Shown here piece by piece: positions 25,473 to 34,478 of a stretch of 64,000 nucleotides of DNA. The notes beneath the pieces are model-generated. The model was not told the DNA's origin. It did no database searches and saw only the letters and a list, made by a program, of their open reading frames with translations. Source of the DNA: CAZOVK01 sp964583165 (lineage in GTDB: Bacteria; Bacillota; Clostridia; Lachnospirales; WRAX01); assembly GCA_964583165.1 (NCBI GenBank), contig CAZOVK010000002.1:26408-90407 (forward strand), in the 5' to 3' direction. The translations under genes were made by a program, and so were the position numbers. How positions within the stretch are numbered: position 1 is the stretch's first letter; the number at the start of each line of letters is the position of its first letter.

Positions 25473-26429
25473 TTATCTGCTCTTGCCTAATAAAGTAATT
25501 CGCGGATCAACGGCGACATAAAGAAGGTCCGTTATGAAAAGTACAATTATGTACATTGCTGCCAAAATAACAGTTTCTCCCATCAATATGGAGATGTCCT
25601 GCGCGTTTACCGAAGTTACATAATACTGCCCAATTCCCGGGATAGCAAAGATACTTTCGATAAAGAACGACCCCGTAATACACATTGCGATAGACATCGG
25701 CAGAATAGTAATTATAGGGATAAAAGAGTTGCGTAAAATATGCTTTCTAATAATAGCCCATCTGCTAAGACCCTTAGACTCTGCTGTGAGCACATAATCT
25801 TGACCTATAACGTCAAGCATGGATGCTTTTAGTAATCGCGCATAAGTCGCGATATAACCGAAGCAACCGGTCAGCGTAGGCAACACAGTATATTTCCAGC
25901 CGCCAAAGAATAAATCTTTACCCTCGGGCCAACCGATAGTGGGGAACCACTTTAGGTTGCCGGCGAAAATTTTCTGAAGCATTAAGCCGAATACCAAATT
26001 TGGCACAGAAATCATAAGTACCGAAAAAACAATAACAAGATAATCTATAGCTGAACCACGTTTCATTGCGGCTAGTATTCCCAACATAAGTCCGACAAAA
26101 ACACCAAGCGTCATTTGCTGGATTCCGAGCCTAGCGGAGACCGGAAGACGCTCTTTAATTAGGCTTTGTACGGTTTGCCCTGCGTGTACGATAGACTCGC
26201 CGAAATCTCCGCGCAATAACCCCTGCATTGTAATAAAATAGCGGGTCATCATTGGCTTATCATAGCCATATCGTTTATAGAAATTTGCCTTTACCTGTGG
26301 CGGTAGCTTTTCCGCTCTTTGTGCAAGAGGGTCGCCGGGAATGGCTTCCAGAAGGAAAAACGTTGCGGTTGCAATCAAAAATAAAGTGAGAATCATTTCA
26401 GCCAAGCGACGCAATAAATATATCCCCAT
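25473..26429 (-). CDS. oppB: Oligopeptide ABC transporter permease OppB
   Basis: A chain of 318 residues starting MGIYLLRRLAEMILTLFLIA, the conserved opening of OppB/DppB permeases. A long extracellular loop with the conserved GDFGESI follows, then the remaining five helices. The EAA loop reads TAESKGLSRWAIIRKHILRN. It follows oppA after a hairpin and has its own TAGGAGA ribosome site. Confidence 0.93.
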   Translation of the reverse strand: MGIYLLRRLAEMILTLFLIATATFFLLEAIPGDPLAQRAEKLPPQVKANFYKRYGYDKPMMTRYFITMQGLLRGDFGESIVHAGQTVQSLIKERLPVSARLGIQQMTLGVFVGLMLGILAAMKRGSAIDYLVIVFSVLMISVPNLVFGLMLQKIFAGNLKWFPTIGWPEGKDLFFGGWKYTVLPTLTGCFGYIATYARLLKASMLDVIGQDYVLTAESKGLSRWAIIRKHILRNSFIPIITILPMSIAMCITGSFFIESIFAIPGIGQYYVTSVNAQDISILMGETVILAAMYIIVLFITDLLYVAVDPRITLLGKSR

Positions 26430-26534
26430 AGAAATCTCCTATTTGACAAACTCTTATTTCCTTGCAAAACAATGAATCGGTTTTGTACAGGGTACTGCTT
26501 TCTTTCGCTTACCCAGCAATCCATCTTTTAGAAA

Positions 26535-26573
26535 AGAAGCAAAAAAGGCTGTTAGGTAGCCTTTTTTGCTTCT
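26535..26573 (-). terminator. Intra-operon terminator between oppA and oppB
   Basis: A perfect 16-bp stem (AGAAGCAAAAAAGGCT / AGCCTTTTTTGCTTCT, loop of 7) lies just after the oppA stop and is followed on the minus strand by TTTTCT. No clear promoter is visible between it and oppB, so partial read-through would give far more binding protein than transporter, a common arrangement. Confidence 0.75.
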
Positions 26574-26584
26574 AAGTTTAGCGC

Positions 26585-28345
26585 TTATTTACCTTCGATA
26601 TAAGTCTTGTAAACTTCTTGGCTTGCTCCGAAGGAGGAAGTGTGGAAATCCTTAACCCAGTTCTGGATGAAGAAATGGTTGTCATTGTAGTACATCGGAA
26701 TAAACGCACAGTCGTCTACAAGCAGCATTTTTTCGAGATTCTGGTAGATTTCAAAGCGCTTTGACATGTCGTTAAGACCATCTAACGAGTCAAGCATAGC
26801 ATCAAAATCTTTGTTTGAATACAGACCGTAGGATTCGTAGATGCCCGTTTTGAAGATATGAAGGAAATCAAGCGGGTCGTTATAGTCGCTCCACCAGCCG
26901 GATGTCATAATATCATAGTTGAAGGCATCCTTTTCAGCTGTGAACATCGAGTAATCGCCAACTGTGTTAAGCTCTACTTTACAGCCAATGTTGTTCTCGA
27001 TAGACTGTTGGAGATACTCTCTGAGGTTCTGGTCTGTTGTAGCCGAGCCCGATGTCAAAAGCGTAATAGTTACATCTTTTATAGGTGTCGTAACTCCCAG
27101 CTCGTCAAGACCTTTCTGGAAAAGAGCCTGAAGCTTAGCGGGGTCAGCGGAATACTCCTCATACTCGGCAAGAGCCGGTTCAGCAGATTGGTCACGGTAC
27201 GACGTCCCGTTGAAAGTAATAGCGGGGGCGATAAGACCATAAGCGGGTACATATCTTCCGTAAACAGCTGAGACGATTTCCTCTCTGCTGATGCTGTAAG
27301 AAATGGCTTTACGAATGTTTACGTTGGCTACTAAGCCCGATTTGCCACCGTTTGTAAACTCAAAACAGAGCATATTGGTGCCGGGGTATTTCGTTGTCAT
27401 AGACTGGACCTTGCCTTCTTTAGCAAGGGCGTCAAACTTAGCAATATAATCGCCGGCGGCGCTGATAACATCAAGCTGACCGTTTTCAAACATTGTAGCT
27501 GCCGTAGCCGCTTCGGGAACAGCAAACCAGTTTACCTTTTCAAGCTTTACATTGGCTGCATCCCAGTAATGTTGGTTCTTTTCCCAAACCATTTTGTTGT
27601 CTTCTTTAATATCTATTACAACAAACGGCCCGTTGTAAACGCAAAGCTTCCAGTCTTTACCCCAGTTTTCGCCGGCGGCTTCTGCAATATCTTCTCTTGT
27701 TGGGTAAAGAGGAGTAGCAACAAGCTTCGTCTCGAAAGTCGGGTCAGCTATCTTTAGTTTTACTTCAAATGTGTAATCGTCAACAGCTTTAACGCCAACA
27801 GCGTCAACGCTGCCCGTACCGTTGTAATACTCTTCAGCGCCAACTACATTGAAGATAAACGCAGAGTAGTGGTAACCATGGTCGGGGTTAAGCAAACGCG
27901 TCCAACCATAAACATAATCAGCGGCTGTAACAGGCTTGCCGTCAGACCATTTAGCGTCTTTTCTCAGATTAAATGTATATGTAAGACCGTCTTCTGATAC
28001 GTTAATCTTTTCTGCGCCTGCAAGAACGTATGTGTCACCGTTTTCATCTGCTACGTCGCGGAGCAAACCTTCATAACAAGCAGCCATCATCCAACGCCAG
28101 CCCATATCCTGTACGTCGAAGTTTGTCCCAAAGCCTGCTGCTCTAAGGTTGAGTTCTTGAACATCGTTATTTGTAGATGCGGATGGCGTCGGGGTTGCCG
28201 CCGTTGTAGGTGTTGCCGCCGACGGGGTTACCGACGGGGTAGTTGTAGCCGAAGGTGATGTGCTAGCCGAACCGCAGCCTGACAGAGCGCCTGCTACCAT
28301 GAGAGTGGCAAGTCCCATTGAGAGTAACTTACTTACCTTTTTCAT
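26585..28345 (-). CDS. oppA: Oligopeptide-binding lipoprotein OppA (SBP family 5)
   Basis: A protein of 586 residues. A lipoprotein signal peptide ends in the lipobox LSGC (Cys24). A Ser/Thr/Pro/Ala-rich linker (about 25-60) separates the anchor from the binding domain. The family-5 solute-binding fold follows, with AEKINVSEDGLTYTFNLRKDAKWSDGKPVTAADYVYGW, the classic family signature, at about 107-145 (written here in two overlapping halves of the motif: GLTYTFNLRKDAKWSDG and PVTAADYVYGW). It captures peptides outside the membrane and delivers them to OppBC. AGGAGGT precedes the ATG, and a strong promoter lies about 140 nt upstream. Confidence 0.93.
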   Translation of the reverse strand: MKKVSKLLSMGLATLMVAGALSGCGSASTSPSATTTPSVTPSAATPTTAATPTPSASTNNDVQELNLRAAGFGTNFDVQDMGWRWMMAACYEGLLRDVADENGDTYVLAGAEKINVSEDGLTYTFNLRKDAKWSDGKPVTAADYVYGWTRLLNPDHGYHYSAFIFNVVGAEEYYNGTGSVDAVGVKAVDDYTFEVKLKIADPTFETKLVATPLYPTREDIAEAAGENWGKDWKLCVYNGPFVVIDIKEDNKMVWEKNQHYWDAANVKLEKVNWFAVPEAATAATMFENGQLDVISAAGDYIAKFDALAKEGKVQSMTTKYPGTNMLCFEFTNGGKSGLVANVNIRKAISYSISREEIVSAVYGRYVPAYGLIAPAITFNGTSYRDQSAEPALAEYEEYSADPAKLQALFQKGLDELGVTTPIKDVTITLLTSGSATTDQNLREYLQQSIENNIGCKVELNTVGDYSMFTAEKDAFNYDIMTSGWWSDYNDPLDFLHIFKTGIYESYGLYSNKDFDAMLDSLDGLNDMSKRFEIYQNLEKMLLVDDCAFIPMYYNDNHFFIQNWVKDFHTSSFGASQEVYKTYIEGK

Positions 28346-28484
28346 TATTTACCTCCTTAGGCGTCTTAAGCCTGATTAGTCATTCAAGCTCGCGCCATTA
28401 TAAAATATATAAACAAAACGGCTGATACAGGCAAACTGTATAAATTGCTGTCATCCGTTATGTTTTATATCTCAAACATTCATT

Positions 28485-28513
28485 AGTATACTTCTTATCT
28501 TTGGCATTGTCAA
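28485..28513 (-). promoter_or_regulatory. Strong SigA-type promoter of the opp operon
   Basis: On the minus strand TTGACA (28513-28508), a 17-bp spacer and TATACT (28490-28485). The leader of about 130 nt contains ATACAG TTTGC CTGTAT as a small hairpin, nested inside AACGG / CCGTT, and a short AGGC / GCCT stem just before the ribosome site. I see no known riboswitch. Confidence 0.8.
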
Positions 28514-28592
28514 TAAAAAAATAAGCAGTAGCGATTTTGCTTTTGTCAGACTAGATACATATTTAGTACCGATAGGCAAAAATTGTGATTTA

Positions 28593-28706
28593 AGCCCTAC
28601 CTTTTCGCAGTGAGGAACAGAAAAGGAGGGCTCGCCATCGTTAAGTCTAGTATTTAATTGTAAATACTATCAGTGGTTTAATTACCGACGTCGGGTTTAG
28701 CCGACG
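28593..28706. other. Three hairpins in the radC-oppA intergenic region
   Basis: The 375-bp gap between radC and oppA holds, besides the oppA promoter, CGTCGG GTTTAG CCGACG (28689-28706), AGTATTTA ATTG TAAATACT (28649-28668) and a longer stem, AGCCCTACCTTTTC against GAAAAGGAGGGCT with one bulge (28593-28632). None has a convincing T tract. They probably end the radC transcript. Confidence 0.5.
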
Positions 28707-28720
28707 GAATTTGTGCGTTA

Positions 28721-29548
28721 CTAATAATTGCCGCCCATTTTCAGTAGGCGTTTTTGCGAAAAGCTATAGTGCTTATTGCCGGCAATAATGATGTGGTCAA
28801 CAACCAGCAAATCCATGACTTTCATCGCATTTAGAATTGCTTCTGTGGCGCGGATATCCTCGTTTGAGGGCATAGGGTTACCGCCGGGGTGATTGTGCGC
28901 GACTATTACGCAAGCGGCATGGTGCTTAATAGTGGCAGCAATAATATCCTTGGGGTAGAGCACAATCTCATTCACACTGCCACGATATAGTAGTTCCGAT
29001 TGTATTAACTGCCGCTGTGTATCTAGGCAAATCAGGTAGAAGGCCTCGACGGTTTCTCCGATAAACAGCCCTCTCGCATATGCTACGGCGGTTTCAGGCG
29101 AATCAATCGTTACTTTGCCCAGCGGCCATTTAGCCTTTTGGTATGCCTTTAACACATGTGGCATCATTGACAGCAATACTGCGCAATTAAGCGTAATGCC
29201 GCCATCCTTATGAAGAACATACGGCGGTGTATCAAGAACAGCCGAAAGCGACCCGAACTGTTTGATTAGGCGCTTGGCGAGTGGCTTTGTGTCCTTTTGA
29301 GGTATGGTATAGAATAATAGCATCTCCAAGACCTCATAATCGAAAAAATCATCCATGCCGCTCTCAATGAATTTAATACGCTGACGCTCGCGATGCCCGT
29401 CGTTTTGCTCGCGCTTCTCAATCTCTGCCGCTGTAAGAACGCGCTTTCCGCGTCTTCTCGTAGGTTGTTTTTCCGCCGGTTTATCCATCGGTTTATCCAA
29501 AGAAGCGTCGTAGGGTATTTCGTAGGGTTCTCTTTGGACTTCGCTCAC
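28721..29548 (-). CDS. radC: RadC family JAB/MPN-domain protein
   Basis: A protein of 275 residues. A charged N-terminal tail (to about 60) is followed by a helix-hairpin-helix-like segment (about 65-150) and the JAMM metallo-domain (about 155-275) with VAHNHPGGNPMPSNED, giving the HxH and Asp ligands. RadC is widely conserved, but its role in DNA repair is unproven. GTG start, with AAGGAG 7 nt upstream. It is the last gene of the minus-strand cluster that includes era and recO. Confidence 0.93.
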   Translation of the reverse strand: MSEVQREPYEIPYDASLDKPMDKPAEKQPTRRRGKRVLTAAEIEKREQNDGHRERQRIKFIESGMDDFFDYEVLEMLLFYTIPQKDTKPLAKRLIKQFGSLSAVLDTPPYVLHKDGGITLNCAVLLSMMPHVLKAYQKAKWPLGKVTIDSPETAVAYARGLFIGETVEAFYLICLDTQRQLIQSELLYRGSVNEIVLYPKDIIAATIKHHAACVIVAHNHPGGNPMPSNEDIRATEAILNAMKVMDLLVVDHIIIAGNKHYSFSQKRLLKMGGNY

Positions 29549-29605
29549 AATATTCTCCTTAAACCATAATTACGGCAAGGCGCATGAACGCTTTGCCGAA
29601 GAATT

Positions 29606-30076
29606 TTATATTTCCGTAGTATCAAGAATTGCCGTCAAATCGCTAAAACGCCCGCTATAGATGTCATTTAGAAGCCCGTCCATAATATCAAGCGCGCTAC
29701 AGGCAATATCTGTGGTTATTATACCGCTTTTGAGCATCTCCCCTAACTCTGCCAAATCCATGACCTTGACAAAATCATTCTCATAAACAATACAATCCAG
29801 CAACAAATCAGTAAAAACCAGCCTGTCTTCAAACTTCTCGGTGTCAATGATGTCGCAATAGTAGTACATAAACTGCTTGTCCTTGTCGAAAAACTTACTG
29901 ATTTTCACGCCGCGACTGATGTAATAGCAACTCAGCCCGAACGCGAAATCCGGTCGCGGCTTGATTGTTTGCCATTTTGTCACGATAATGTCGTCCGAAA
30001 ATCTTACAATGCCGTCCTTGCTCAACTCTACAATTTCGTCAGGAACATAACGCCGTCTGAACAGTTTCGGATACAC
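29606..30076 (-). CDS. DUF402 domain protein
   Basis: A protein of 156 residues. The central segment (about 70-115: YYYCDIIDTEKF, then VFTDLLLDCIVYENDFVKVMD) matches the DUF402 fold, whose characterised members are nucleoside di- or triphosphate phosphatases or RNA-binding FAU-1 proteins. The conserved Tyr and Asp residues of that domain are in place. It follows the polyphosphate kinase gene by 14 nt, so a link to nucleotide phosphate metabolism is plausible but not shown. Confidence 0.75.
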   Translation of the reverse strand: MYPKLFRRRYVPDEIVELSKDGIVRFSDDIIVTKWQTIKPRPDFAFGLSCYYISRGVKISKFFDKDKQFMYYYCDIIDTEKFEDRLVFTDLLLDCIVYENDFVKVMDLAELGEMLKSGIITTDIACSALDIMDGLLNDIYSGRFSDLTAILDTTEI

Positions 30077-30090
30077 CTGCCACCCCCCAA

Positions 30091-31584
30091 TTATTTCAAA
30101 GCGCTTTCAAGCGCCTTTATGACTATTTCAAGTGTGCGGATACGTGCGTATTTCTTGCTGTTCGCTTCTATTATATGCCAAGGTGCATAGGCTGTCTGTG
30201 TTTGGAGGAGCATTTCGTTGACTGCGTCCTCGTATGCCTGCCACTTCTCGCGGTTGCGCCAGTCCTCGTCGGTGATTTTGTATGTTTTGAGGGGGTTTGT
30301 CATTCGCGCATTAAAGCGGCTCAACTGCTCGTCCTTGTCAATCTGCAACCAAAATTTCAAGACAATGGTGCCATTGTTAGCCATGTGCTTTTCCATGTCG
30401 TTGATTTCGCCGAACGCGCGTTGCCATTCGTCTGCCGTCGCGAATCCTTCGACGCGCTCAACCAACACGCGCCCATACCAACTGCGGTCAAAAATCGCCA
30501 TGTGCCCGTCCTTAGGCATCCTGTTCCAGAAACGCCAGAGGTAGTGGTGTGACAGCTCAACAGGTGTAGGTGCGGCAATTGAAATGACATCATATCCGCG
30601 CGGGTCAACCTCTTGTGTGAGCCGTTTTATATTCCCACCCTTGCCCGACGCATCCCAGCCTTCATAAACAATGACAACACTCTTGCGCTTAGCATAAAGC
30701 CCGAACATGAGTTGCGCCATGCGCGCCTGCAATTGCGCTAGCTTCACCTTATAATCTGCGTCAGAAATATCCTTATTAAGCATCACACCGTCGAGCACAT
30801 TCAGCAACTCAGGGGCAGGGTGCTTATACGGCGTTTGGGCGGGTATGTGGATCTTCGCTTCCTTACGCCCAATCTCTGCCCTTAGACGCTTCAACAACGT
30901 CCGATAGATTTTCAGCGTCGCATAACTGCCGTCATCAGCCTCGACAATAACCCATGGGTTGTTAATCGTTGACGTACTTACGAGCATGTCATCATACTGT
31001 TTGAGTGCCTTCTCATATTCGCGGTTCTGGCGCAAATCGTTCTGGTCAACACGCCATGACGTGTTTGTGCTCTTTTGCAACTCCGCGAAACGGTTCTTTT
31101 GCTCGGTCTTGCTAATATGTAGAAAGAATTTCACAACGAGAACACCGTCATCCGACAGCATACGCTCAAACGCGTTGACATCATGGTGGAAGTGTTTGCG
31201 CTCGTTCTCGGTGAGTTGCCAGTTCTCGTTAGCGTCTGACAGGCAAAGCCTGTGCCAGCTCTTATCGAAGATGGCAATACGACCGCGCTCGGGCGTTTTC
31301 GTCCAATATGACCACAAAAACGGCCTATAACGCATTTCTTCGGTCACGCGCCCGAACGTGTGAACGTCAAACAAACGCGGGTCAAGCGGATAAAGTAACC
31401 GCGCAATCTGCGTGCCCTTGCCTGAGCTGGAAAAGCCCTCAAACACAATCATAACGGGAATGCCCAATTCCTTAATTTTGAGTTGAGCGGCCGCCAATTC
31501 TGCCTGCAGTTCTTTTAACTCGTTTTTATACGTCTGCTTGTCGGCTCGTTTTTTCAAATCTACATTATTAAGCAAAACTCTCAC
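30091..31584 (-). CDS. pap: Polyphosphate:AMP phosphotransferase (two-domain PPK2)
   Basis: A chain of 497 residues containing two PPK2 domains in tandem. Walker A motifs are FEGFSSSGKGTQ (about 48-59) and YEGWDASGKGGN (about 300-311). The lid motifs are FDKSWHRL and FDRSWYGRV. Double-domain (class II) PPK2 enzymes phosphorylate AMP to ADP with polyphosphate; the C-terminal domain has the better-kept catalytic set. The GTG at the given start touches the AAAGGGTGAG site, so the TTG three codons later (31575) is probably used. It directly follows recO in the operon. Confidence 0.9.
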   Translation of the reverse strand: MRVLLNNVDLKKRADKQTYKNELKELQAELAAAQLKIKELGIPVMIVFEGFSSSGKGTQIARLLYPLDPRLFDVHTFGRVTEEMRYRPFLWSYWTKTPERGRIAIFDKSWHRLCLSDANENWQLTENERKHFHHDVNAFERMLSDDGVLVVKFFLHISKTEQKNRFAELQKSTNTSWRVDQNDLRQNREYEKALKQYDDMLVSTSTINNPWVIVEADDGSYATLKIYRTLLKRLRAEIGRKEAKIHIPAQTPYKHPAPELLNVLDGVMLNKDISDADYKVKLAQLQARMAQLMFGLYAKRKSVVIVYEGWDASGKGGNIKRLTQEVDPRGYDVISIAAPTPVELSHHYLWRFWNRMPKDGHMAIFDRSWYGRVLVERVEGFATADEWQRAFGEINDMEKHMANNGTIVLKFWLQIDKDEQLSRFNARMTNPLKTYKITDEDWRNREKWQAYEDAVNEMLLQTQTAYAPWHIIEANSKKYARIRTLEIVIKALESALK

Positions 31585-31588
31585 CCTT

Positions 31589-32221
31589 TCAGTTAACGCG
31601 TAAGCTCGTCAAATCCAACTCCGCGGTTTTTTCCAAAAAACTGCGTGCCGTGTTATAGAGCGTTCTACCTGCGCCCTCGGCAACCCTAAAGCGAAAGGTT
31701 TTGGCAATATCCGATTCCAGTATGTAATCAATAGCCGCGACAACCGAGTTATCAGCATCCGCATAAAAACCGCGTTCAGGCGATAGCCCTTCCATTTGAA
31801 GTAGCTTCAGCATAAACGCCGCCCTTACGCCGTCAATGCCCAAATCCCCGTTTTGCAGCATGTTCAGCGCCAACAACAACAAATGTAAACAATTCTCTGA
31901 TGCCATACCGGGGTATATCAGCTTGTCAGACAACTCCAGCATCAAAAAGGCCGCATAGAGCTTGTCTAAATCGGCGCAAATCCCCGAAAAATCCAACACC
32001 GTATCAATCTGTGTCACTGACAGAGAGTTGCCTCGCTTAAAGACCACAAAGTCGTTATAGACCAGTAATTTTCCGCCAGCCAGATATCGGCTCTTAGGTT
32101 TTCTCGCGCCTTTCGCAAAAAGGGAAAGCTTCCCGTGGCTCTTCGTCAGAACCGTTAGAAGCTTGTCCCCATCGCCGTAAGGCTTCTCATTGATAATCAG
32201 CCCGCGCACGTCAAAAGTCAC
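31589..32221 (-). CDS. recO: DNA repair protein RecO
   Basis: A protein of 210 residues. The N-terminal OB fold (about 1-80: VRGLIINEKPYGDGDKLLTV, then GKLSLFAKGARKPKS) and the helical C-terminal part are typical. RecO loads RecA on SSB-coated DNA together with RecR. It is shorter than the roughly 250 residues of Bacillus RecO and lacks the paired cysteines of a zinc finger. The GTG start overlaps the yqzL stop (GTGA), so translation is coupled. Confidence 0.92.
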   Translation of the reverse strand: MTFDVRGLIINEKPYGDGDKLLTVLTKSHGKLSLFAKGARKPKSRYLAGGKLLVYNDFVVFKRGNSLSVTQIDTVLDFSGICADLDKLYAAFLMLELSDKLIYPGMASENCLHLLLLALNMLQNGDLGIDGVRAAFMLKLLQMEGLSPERGFYADADNSVVAAIDYILESDIAKTFRFRVAEGAGRTLYNTARSFLEKTAELDLTSLRVN

Positions 32222-32325
32222 AGCGCGTCATGCCCCTGATTGCGGTTTTCACCGCGTTTGTATTGCAAATATGCCGAAATGGAGCCGGACTCCATGAACA
32301 GTTTCCAAAGCTGCTCTTGTTTCAT
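32218..32325 (-). CDS. yqzL: YqzL family small protein
   Basis: This 35-codon frame begins with ATG 7 nt after AAGGGGG and reads MKQEQLWKLFMESGSISAYL, then QYKRGENRNQGHDAL. The WKLFMESGSISAYLQYK core fits the YqzL family, found between era and recO in Bacillus and Clostridia, exactly this position. The stop overlaps the recO start by 4 nt. Its function is unknown. Confidence 0.85.
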   Translation of the reverse strand: MKQEQLWKLFMESGSISAYLQYKRGENRNQGHDAL

Positions 32326-32402
32326 AAAATCCCCCTTTACGTGAGTCCATGATGTTAGTTATATTTTTTACAATCGGCATGGTCATATGCTGAAAATTAT
32401 TG

Positions 32403-33308
32403 CTAATCGCTGATTGTATATCCGAAGTCGCGCACATAGCGTTCAGAATCGCGCCAGTCTTTCTTGACCTTAACCCAGAGCGACAAATGCACCTGATTCC
32501 CGAGCAAACGCTCAATGCCGCGGCGTGATTGGATGCCGATTTCTTTGAGTTTTGCGCCATGTTTGCCGATTATTATGGCCTTATGTGTGTCTTTTTCACA
32601 ATAGATGTTCGCCTCAATCTCGACAATCGGCTTGTCATCGCGTGTTTTCATTGAAAAAATCTCAATGGCAATACCATGCGGGATTTCATCGGACAACAGC
32701 CACAACGCCTTTTCGCGTATAAGCTCCGCCGCTATCTGTTTTTCGGGTTGGTCGGTCACCATATCTTCGGGGAAGTATCGCGGCCCTTCAGGCAGATAGT
32801 TCACAATCGTTTTAAGCAATTCGTCGGTATTGTCGCCATTTTGCGCCGAAATTGGTATTATCTCCTTAAAAACGCCAAGCTTTGAATACTTATCTATAAT
32901 CTCCAACAATCGCGAAAACTCTACAGTGTCGAGTTTGTTGATAACAAGGAAAACAGGCACGTTCGATTTTTTCAACATCTCAATAATCGCGAGGTTCTCC
33001 TCTGAAATCTTGCCGCGCGGTTCAACGAGAAAAAGAACGACATCTGCGCCGTTCACGCTCGACTGCGCCTGTGACACCATATAGCGCCCCAATCGCGTTT
33101 TCGGCGTATGAATGCCGGGCGTGTCTAGAAAAACCATTTGGTAACCATCGCCCGACAGAATCCCCGTTATCTTGTTGCGCGTCGTCTGCTCCTTGACGCT
33201 CGTAATCGCGACCTTAAAATTCAACAGTTTGTTCATAAGTGTCGATTTACCGACATTCGGCACGCCGACAATTGCAATAAATCCGGATTTATAAGCCATT
33301 CTATTCAA
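32403..33308 (-). CDS. era: GTPase Era
   Basis: The GTPase domain has G1 GVPNVGKST, G3 DTPG, G4 NKLD and G5 SAQ; the C-terminal KH domain includes IIIGKHGAKLKEIG, the RNA-binding loop. Era binds the 3' end of 16S rRNA and assists 30S assembly. Two starts are possible: the TTG at 33308, 6 nt after AGAGG, or the ATG at 33299 (MAYKSGF). The gene overlaps the upstream DUF3048 gene by up to 8 nt. Confidence 0.95.
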   Translation of the reverse strand: MNRMAYKSGFIAIVGVPNVGKSTLMNKLLNFKVAITSVKEQTTRNKITGILSGDGYQMVFLDTPGIHTPKTRLGRYMVSQAQSSVNGADVVLFLVEPRGKISEENLAIIEMLKKSNVPVFLVINKLDTVEFSRLLEIIDKYSKLGVFKEIIPISAQNGDNTDELLKTIVNYLPEGPRYFPEDMVTDQPEKQIAAELIREKALWLLSDEIPHGIAIEIFSMKTRDDKPIVEIEANIYCEKDTHKAIIIGKHGAKLKEIGIQSRRGIERLLGNQVHLSLWVKVKKDWRDSERYVRDFGYTISD

Positions 33309-34419
33309 ACACTACCTCTATACCAGTATTTATAACACAAATCCATGTTTTACCTTTGTTTACCTTTAACTTGTTGCCGTTTTGGTCAAACCATTGCGTC
33401 GCCGAGAAATGACCCGTTTTCTTCCACTTGATGGGCATATACTGACCATTCGTGATAAGAAGCCCGTCGCCCTCCGTAATCAGCTCAACGGCACGCCGTC
33501 CTTCTGGGTCATTCGGTATTACCCACATCTTCGCGAACTGAATGACAACATTTGTGACCGTCAACTGTTCGCCTGTTTCTTCATCTATCTGCTCTGCGCC
33601 GTATTCAAAACGGCTGTATAATCCCGTTTGGGGGTCAAATTCAAACCGCGGGGTGAACGTTTTCGCGAATGGCACAGTCACAGTTAACGCCTTTTGTCCG
33701 CCCAACATGGTGGGCTTCTCGTAAAAGTCAAACAACGGCGCAATATCCGCATTTGTTTCCATACGATAACCGAGCTTCTCCGATTGCGCAAGCAGACGTG
33801 ACACGGCCGTATACGAACTATGCTCATACATGCCCGACTGTTTCACACGCACGGGGTCACGCTGAAAAACCGTACCATCATAGTCCATGCCGTCAATATT
33901 GTTGATTTTGAGCTCTCGAAGTGCCTTTATAGCCCCGGGGCTTCTGCCGTGATGTATGAAAATCGCGTCATGGTCAAGCCCGAAATCTATGAAATAATCC
34001 CGCGTACTGCGAACAGGGCCTATTTTCTCACTGCTAAAATCAGAAAACACCGCAATAATGCGCGTGATGTCGCTTTCAGCAAGCACTTCATGGTACATGC
34101 CCGCTTGTGAAAGACCACTTTGGGGCAGGGCTTTCTTCATATTATTTATGACAATCGAAAACGGTCGCCGAGCCGCAACTGCCTTGTCAATCAAATTGCC
34201 CGTGAGTGGGTCGGGCGCAAGGTGTGACAAGTCAGGCGTTGGTTCGGGTGTGGGTGACGGTGTTGGAGTAGGCGTAGGCGTTGGAGTAGGGGAGGGTGTG
34301 CCGCTCGGTGTGGGCGTTGGTGTTGCCGAAACCTCAGCCGAAGCCGGAACTGCTGATTTACAGCCCGCCATACCCATTACAAAAATCAAAACCAGTAAGA
34401 TAACCCAAGTACGTCGCAT
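33301..34419 (-). CDS. DUF3048 lipoprotein (YerB-like)
   Basis: A lipoprotein signal peptide (MRRTWVILLVLIFVMGMAGC) ends at a lipobox Cys. A Thr-Pro/Ser-Pro linker (about 30-62) is followed by the DUF3048 domain (about 75-372), including RPFSIVINNMKKALPQSGL and EKIGPVRSTRDYFIDF. The function of this cell-surface family is unknown. The ATG at 34419 directly follows GGGGGACGAG and opens the signal peptide; a frame starting five codons earlier would bury it. Confidence 0.88.
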   Translation of the reverse strand: MRRTWVILLVLIFVMGMAGCKSAVPASAEVSATPTPTPSGTPSPTPTPTPTPTPSPTPEPTPDLSHLAPDPLTGNLIDKAVAARRPFSIVINNMKKALPQSGLSQAGMYHEVLAESDITRIIAVFSDFSSEKIGPVRSTRDYFIDFGLDHDAIFIHHGRSPGAIKALRELKINNIDGMDYDGTVFQRDPVRVKQSGMYEHSSYTAVSRLLAQSEKLGYRMETNADIAPLFDFYEKPTMLGGQKALTVTVPFAKTFTPRFEFDPQTGLYSRFEYGAEQIDEETGEQLTVTNVVIQFAKMWVIPNDPEGRRAVELITEGDGLLITNGQYMPIKWKKTGHFSATQWFDQNGNKLKVNKGKTWICVINTGIEVVFE

Positions 34420-34478
34420 CTCGTCCCCCGCCATTACCGTATTTTAACATAGATTGTCCGAAACTGTAAATAACCAAA

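Noticed and set aside
28345..28485. Riboswitch in the oppA leader
   Set aside because: Small hairpins are present, but nothing matches a conserved aptamer I can recognise by eye.
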